40,025 nucleotides of DNA from Candidatus Eiseniibacteriota bacterium (GTDB lineage Bacteria > Eisenbacteria > RBG-16-71-46 > CAIMUX01), in the NCBI GenBank assembly GCA_016712505.1, contig JADJQY010000019.1:1-40025 (forward strand). The letters are read 5' to 3'. The first letter of the stretch is position 1. Each line of letters opens with the position of its first letter. This document shows positions 36,676 to 40,025 of this stretch, piece after piece. The translations under genes were made by a program, and so were the position numbers. Under the pieces are notes generated by a model. It saw only the letters and a list, made by a program, of their open reading frames with translations, had not been told where the DNA came from and did not search any database.

Positions 36676-37700
36676 TTCCCCTCCCCTGTCCCGTTTGGCG
36701 TGTCCTGGGGGCCGTGGGGCGTGTTTTCTGGCTGTTGTCCCGCCGGGCTGGGGACTCCATCAAACTCTCGCCGGGCGGCTCCGCACAACGCGGAGAGCCG
36801 ATCTGTTGGCTCGTACCCCCGCTCGCGGAAATCTCGGACGAGTCTCTCAACCCCCTCGGGTCCAATTTGCGCAACGGCGAGGCGGAGGCGGGCGAGTTGC
36901 CCGGCGGTCGGTTCGGGGATTTCGGCCCACCTGAACACGAGCTCGGCGAGGTGTGCGAGCGGCCCGAGTTTGGGGCCTGCCTGTCCGCTCCTTGTGGCGA
37001 GGTCTGCGAGAAGTGCCTCAACTTTTTGCCCGAGGCTTGAATTTGGGCCGCTCTCGCGCGCGCGCACGTGAGCAGGGAGAGTAACTGTAGCTCTTAGAGT
37101 ATCTCTCTGAGAGAGCAAGTCTTGTGCCAAATTTTCTCCGTTTTCTGCCTGCTCTGTATTAACAGCACCTTGCGAATTTTGAGAGTTTTGGGGAATTAAA
37201 CTCTCCAAAATATTAGAGGGGGGTTCGGAGTTTTGGGGAGTTAAATTATCCATAATTACAGGGGGCTCGGTTTGCCCTGTTGTGGGCGTGTCCGTTTCCT
37301 GAATTGCGTTCAGATAATTACTCTCGTTCGGTTTCTTTCGGCGTGAGGCCCGCTTTTGGGCGTCCGGTTGAAACTCAAGCCAGCCGTGGACGTCTCCCTC
37401 GTTGTCCACAAAACCCGCCCGCCGAAACGCCGAGACGAGGAGAAACGGGTCTCCGTCCCAAAAACAAAACGCCGCGAGCGCACCATACTCAGAGCGAGGT
37501 ATATGGCCCGAGGACCCGGCAAACGAGGCGGCGTAGTCAAACAAACGCGCCACGAGGAGGTAAACCTCGCGGTCCTCCAACGCGAGCTCCCGGCGGAGCT
37601 TGAGTGCCTTAGGGTGCGCGAGGAGACCCGTGGAGAGGTAAAACCGCCCGAGGTTCTCGGTTGCTGGACGGCCCGGCGGACGGCGGACAGGATCACTCAC
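36672..37700 (-). CDS. Replication initiator or primosome protein
   Basis: This 342-aa protein has an N-terminal DNA-binding part (residues about 15-115) with LGRFYLSTGLLAHPKALKLR, REVYLLVARLFDYAASFAG, HIPRSEYGALAAFCFWDGDP and LVSAFRRAGFVDNEGDVHGW, which is winged-helix-like. A low-complexity linker rich in Asn, Gln and Pro (residues about 130-195) follows, and a helical C terminus (KVEALLADLATRSGQAGPKL onward). Phage initiators such as lambda O carry their origin inside the linker; here two 24-bp AT-rich direct repeats occur at 37183-37251. GTG 37700 overlaps the upstream stop. It probably loads DnaB at the origin. Confidence 0.75.
   Translation of the reverse strand: MSDPVRRPPGRPATENLGRFYLSTGLLAHPKALKLRRELALEDREVYLLVARLFDYAASFAGSSGHIPRSEYGALAAFCFWDGDPFLLVSAFRRAGFVDNEGDVHGWLEFQPDAQKRASRRKKPNESNYLNAIQETDTPTTGQTEPPVIMDNLTPQNSEPPSNILESLIPQNSQNSQGAVNTEQAENGENLAQDLLSQRDTLRATVTLPAHVRARESGPNSSLGQKVEALLADLATRSGQAGPKLGPLAHLAELVFRWAEIPEPTAGQLARLRLAVAQIGPEGVERLVRDFRERGYEPTDRLSALCGAARREFDGVPSPAGQQPENTPHGPQDTPNGTGEGK
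37183..37251. repeat. Origin-like direct repeats inside the initiator gene
   Basis: Copies at 37183-37206 and 37228-37251 (starting GAGTTTTGGGGA and ending TCC) match at 21 of 24 positions and are 45 bp apart. The 37131-37260 stretch is AT-rich compared with its surroundings. This is the layout expected of a lambda-like origin in the linker of the initiator gene. Confidence 0.6.
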
Positions 37701-38014
37701 GAGGAGGCCTCCCCCTTGTTTTCCTCCAGCGCGTTGCTATCGTTTAGGGCTTTCCGTAGCTTCTCCGCACCCCAACTTTTCATGCAGTCGCAACTATCCT
37801 CACCCCCGCCTCTAAAGTATAAACAAAGAGGCTCCTCTTGGTGTTCCATGTTCTCGCACCACTTCGCCGCCGTTTCAATAACCTTGCGGAGGCGGGTGAC
37901 TTCGGCCTCAAGCTCATCGCGTGTCATTTCGCTGAGTGTTTTCACGATAAAATCCATTGAAGAATACAAGTTGCTACCAATATAACAGTCGCAACCCACG
38001 CGATGAACAACCAT
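37697..38014 (-). CDS. Hypothetical coiled-coil protein with Cys residues
   Basis: This 105-aa protein starts at ATG 38014 (VVHRVGCDCYIGSNLYSSMD). It contains a coiled-coil core (TRDELEAEVTRLRKVIETAA) and a Cys-rich segment (EEPLCLYFRGGGEDSCDCMK). The start is uncertain because no ribosome site is strong. It ends with a GTGA overlap of the initiator gene. The coiled-coil motif is shared with its neighbours. Confidence 0.65.
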   Translation of the reverse strand: MVVHRVGCDCYIGSNLYSSMDFIVKTLSEMTRDELEAEVTRLRKVIETAAKWCENMEHQEEPLCLYFRGGGEDSCDCMKSWGAEKLRKALNDSNALEENKGEASS

Positions 38015-38223
38015 GTTGTATGCCAATAATCTAACTTCATACTTTCCTATCCATGTTTAACGCGTTATAAAGCAACTCGTCATAAATATCGAAGCTCCCG
38101 TCACCCTGCTTAATGTCTCTGTGTTGCTTTATCGCGGCCTCCAGTTCCGCGATGCGTGCTGTGAGTTGTCTGTTTTTCTCAATGTCCTTGTCCACGCGGA
38201 GGCGGGTGACTTCTGCCTCAAGC
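37886..38223 (-). repeat. 28-bp direct repeat shared by two adjacent coiled-coil genes
   Basis: GCGGAGGCGGGTGACTTC followed by GGCCTCAAGC (37886-37913) recurs at 38196-38223 with one change. Both copies encode L-E-A-E-V-T-R-L-R in their genes. The interval between the copies includes unrelated sequence. Confidence 0.85.
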
Positions 38224-38351
38224 CCCGCGATGCGGTAGCGTGATGACGCTTTACATGAGCGGTGCGCAACAAAAAACACAAAAAAGTAGAAGATTATAAC
38301 TGCCCCGGTTGGCCACTCCACCCTTAGAATTTCTACAAAAGCATCCATCAC
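38037..38351 (-). CDS. Membrane-anchored coiled-coil protein
   Basis: This 104-aa protein starts at GTG 38351 (MDAFVEILRVEWPTGAVIIF at the N terminus; AGGAGACAAA is the ribosome site). One span (residues about 15-30, VIIFYFFVFFVAH) is followed by a long coiled coil (GLEAEVTRLRVDKDIEKNRQ) and FDIYDELLYNALNMD. It should anchor in the inner membrane with the coiled coil in the cytoplasm or periplasm. Its heptad block is duplicated in the 37697 gene. The function is unknown. Confidence 0.7.
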   Translation of the reverse strand: MMDAFVEILRVEWPTGAVIIFYFFVFFVAHRSCKASSRYRIAGLEAEVTRLRVDKDIEKNRQLTARIAELEAAIKQHRDIKQGDGSFDIYDELLYNALNMDRKV

Positions 38352-38422
38352 TTTGTCTCCTTCATGGCCGCCTCGTCGGTTGCCTGACGGCCCGGCGGGC
38401 GCTTGTTCGGCTGTTCTGTCAC
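38348..38422 (-). CDS. 24-aa micro-ORF, coupled on both sides
   Basis: GTG 38422 overlaps the coiled-coil gene stop as GTGA, and its own stop overlaps the next GTG as GTGA. The peptide reads TEQPNKRPPGRQATDEAAMK and ends ETK. The segment RPPGRQAT resembles the first residues of the initiator (RRPPGRPATENLG), and the DNA is similar too. Translation is implied by the overlaps; a role is not. It might be a remnant duplication of the initiator start. Confidence 0.55.
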   Translation of the reverse strand: MTEQPNKRPPGRQATDEAAMKETK

Positions 38423-39045
38423 TTGACCCTCTTTATGCAATACTCGTCCGGGCACACATCAAGACGCGCGGTGTGCGCGCGGAGGGTCTCGTTCGCCGTG
38501 TCAAGGTCAAAGCAAGCCGCCACGAGGAAACCGCCCGCCTCCGTGTCAATAACCCGGTAGGGAAGAGAGGCCAATAAGAGCTTGTGGGCCTCTGTCTCTT
38601 GTGTCAAAGCGAGCTCAAGTTCCCCTATTCTCTTCTCTGCTAAGAGCTCGCCCGCGTTGTCAATTATTTCCGCGCGCTGTTTCCACTTGTCTCGATCCGA
38701 GCGGAGGAGCTCGTTCTCAAGCGTGAGCGCGCTCACTTCGGCTCGGAGTTTCCTATTCTCAAGCGTCCGCTTTGTGTTCTCGGCTTGCAACTCGTCCCGA
38801 AACGCGCGGAGCTGTTCGAGCTCGGTTGCGGATTGCCCGACAATAAACCCGGCCTCATATGCGAGTTGTGATTCGAGTTCCACGGTGCGGGCGGCGAGGA
38901 GAGTGACTTTGGCCTCCAGCGTGAACACCTCGTTGCATATGTCCTCGCAAATTTCACGCTCCATAGTAACGGAGTTTTTTCGTTTGTGCTTTTTGCAATA
39001 GTCGAGCATTGCTTTAGCGCAAATATGTCCAGCAGAAAAGCTCAT
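38419..39045 (-). CDS. Hypothetical protein with long central coiled coil
   Basis: This 208-aa protein has an N-terminal Cys and His bearing part (SFSAGHICAKAMLDYCKKHK), then a long coiled coil (residues about 40-150; EVFTLEAKVTLLAARTVELE, LRAFRDELQAENTKRTLENR). The C terminus is a folded block with LPYRVIDTEAGGFLVAACFD. ATG 39045 overlaps the upstream stop as ATGA. It shares an L-x-A-x-V-T-x-L heptad with the neighbouring genes. No family was recognised. Confidence 0.65.
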   Translation of the reverse strand: MSFSAGHICAKAMLDYCKKHKRKNSVTMEREICEDICNEVFTLEAKVTLLAARTVELESQLAYEAGFIVGQSATELEQLRAFRDELQAENTKRTLENRKLRAEVSALTLENELLRSDRDKWKQRAEIIDNAGELLAEKRIGELELALTQETEAHKLLLASLPYRVIDTEAGGFLVAACFDLDTANETLRAHTARLDVCPDEYCIKRVK

Positions 39046-39500
39046 TCCTCGCCCCCACCGCGCCTCAAGCCCTCTATTATGGCGAGCGTTGCCCCAACGT
39101 CCTCTCTGATCCCTTTAGGGTAGCCATTGCCCGGCGTTGCCATTAAGAGCAGTTTCTCAAGCGCAAGGTCGCCGGGGGTTTTGGGTAGGGCTCCCCAGCT
39201 TCCCTCAATGTGGCCACTCTCTCGCAAGAGCGCCTCGTTGTAACTTGCAAGAGCGACAATGCAAACAATCGCACAGTCTAAGAGCTCCTCGCAAACGTCA
39301 AGCGTGGTGAGCCGGGCCGCCGCGAGGGTTTCTGCATACTCCTCCGCAAGCGCACCCACGGCCTCGTGAGTAGAAACAAACGACCCGCGCCCGTGTTTTT
39401 TTAGCGCCGTGTCGAGCGCGCTGTGAACGAGTTGAAACGTCTCAGAGAACGCCCGTTCGGAAATTTCGAGCCGGGCGGGTTGCTGTCTGTCTGTTTTCAT
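39042..39500 (-). CDS. MazG-like or unknown helical protein
   Basis: This 152-aa protein starts at ATG 39500 (KTDRQQPARLEISERAFSET), with AGGACA upstream. The middle segment AVGALAEEYAETLAAARLTT, then CEELLDCAIVCIVALASYNE has the E-E-x-x-E helix and E-L-x-D helix pattern of MazG-type nucleotide pyrophosphohydrolases. Whether the metal-binding residues are complete is uncertain. It follows DnaB and could sanitise nucleotide pools. The family call is a recalled pattern only. Confidence 0.55.
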   Translation of the reverse strand: MKTDRQQPARLEISERAFSETFQLVHSALDTALKKHGRGSFVSTHEAVGALAEEYAETLAAARLTTLDVCEELLDCAIVCIVALASYNEALLRESGHIEGSWGALPKTPGDLALEKLLLMATPGNGYPKGIREDVGATLAIIEGLRRGGGEE

Positions 39501-39516
39501 TGTCCTGTTGTCCTGA

Positions 39517-40025
39517 TTAAAACGGTTTCTCATCCAACCCACGCGCCTCGCCATAATAACCCGGATCACCCCCGGGCGCGCTCGTCTCAAAGTTACAAAA
39601 TCTTGGGAACTCTTTCTCAAAATGTAGCGCCGCCGATCCGGTCTCGCCGTTGCGGTTTTTCGCAATGATTACCTCGGCGAGGCCCTCCGTGGCATACTCA
39701 ACCCCAGCGACCTCCACGCGGTCTTGTTTCGTGAGGGCCCGGTAATATTCCGGGCGGTGAACAAAGAGCACGCTGTCCGCGTCCTGTTCAATTGCCCCGG
39801 AGTCTCGTAGATCGGAAAGAATAGGTTTTCGCTCGCCTCCGCGAGTCTCGGTAGCGCGGCTCAATTGCGAGAGGCAGAGAACCGGGAGCTCTAACTGTCG
39901 GGAGAGGTTTTTCAGAGCCTTACTCGCGGCGGCTACAAAGAGGTTAGGATTCGCGCCCTCCTCCTTGCTCTTGGGTGTAATGAGCTGGAGGTAGTCCACA
40001 ACGAGGCCGATATTCTCGCGGGTTT
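39517..40025 (-). CDS. dnaB: Replicative DNA helicase, DnaB family, C-terminal part (continues from base 1)
   Basis: This is the remainder of the helicase ATPase domain. It contains Walker B GLVVDYLQL, then LSRQLELPVLCLSQLSRATE (the conserved Q-L-S-R region), RKPILSDLRDSGAIEQDAD (the arginine-finger region) and AEVIIAKNRNGETG. These are standard DnaB C-terminal motifs in the usual order. Joining base 1 to base 40025 keeps the frame. The stretch between AGLG and VVDYLQL is about seven residues shorter than in typical DnaB proteins, so a few bases may be missing at the join. The gene stops at 39517 and is followed by an ATG at 39500. Confidence 0.9.
   Translation of the reverse strand, partial: TRENIGLVVDYLQLITPKSKEEGANPNLFVAAASKALKNLSRQLELPVLCLSQLSRATETRGGERKPILSDLRDSGAIEQDADSVLFVHRPEYYRALTKQDRVEVAGVEYATEGLAEVIIAKNRNGETGSAALHFEKEFPRFCNFETSAPGGDPGYYGEARGLDEKPF

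Noticed and set aside
1..40025. CRISPR arrays, insertion sequences, rRNA
   Set aside because: No repeat-spacer pattern, transposase motif or ribosomal RNA segment was seen on either strand.

Overview
The window reads as one complete tailed-phage genome of about 40 kb, opened inside its DnaB-type replicative helicase gene. The minus-strand frame that leaves the left edge (from 922 down to 1) continues in register at the right edge (40025 down to 39517), which implies a circular or circularly permuted molecule. The gene set is that of a siphovirus: large terminase, portal, MuF-like head protein, a protease-scaffold-capsid fusion, tail tube, tail chaperones with a programmed frameshift, tape measure, LamG-bearing tail protein, and a holin-like cassette. 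There is no contractile sheath. Sigma70-type promoters, Shine-Dalgarno sites, a lipoprotein-like reading frame and the lysis cassette suggest a Gram-negative host, but no gene fixes the host. No integrase, excisionase, partition gene or tRNA was recognised.

Almost every gene lies on the minus strand, so transcription runs from high to low coordinates. Starting at the promoter near 7150, a long unit carries an 87-aa gene, a YqaJ-type exonuclease, a RecT annealase, DUF2303 and helper genes, a leaderless XRE regulator, a DNA methyltransferase and DnaB. It then crosses the window edge into a coiled-coil gene cluster (37.7-39.5 kb), a replication initiator with origin-like repeats, and a packaging block: TerS candidate, small membrane proteins, HNH endonuclease, TerL, portal and MuF. 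This unit ends near 28.5 kb. The capsid and tail unit runs from 22.5 kb down to the holin cassette and a terminator at 7.47 kb.

Between the two units lies a 6-kb accessory island (22.5-28.5 kb) that splits the head genes. It holds small cysteine-rich proteins, a zincin-like metallopeptidase, a YkgJ-like protein, two HTH or basic proteins, and the only four plus-strand genes. Five promoters here share the same architecture: a -35 box, exactly 17 bp, then TATATT, with a near-identical inverted repeat ACNCTCNNGAGNGT filling the spacer. This looks like a phage regulon under one repressor, on both strands.

Other notable points are: an in-frame internal start with a strong Shine-Dalgarno inside the capsid fusion; a CCCTTTG slippery site joining two tail chaperone frames; apparent frameshifts in the portal and tail-tip genes, both at GCGGCGGG; tandem hairpins including an intrinsic terminator directly before the capsid gene; and a nested hairpin leader before the exonuclease gene.
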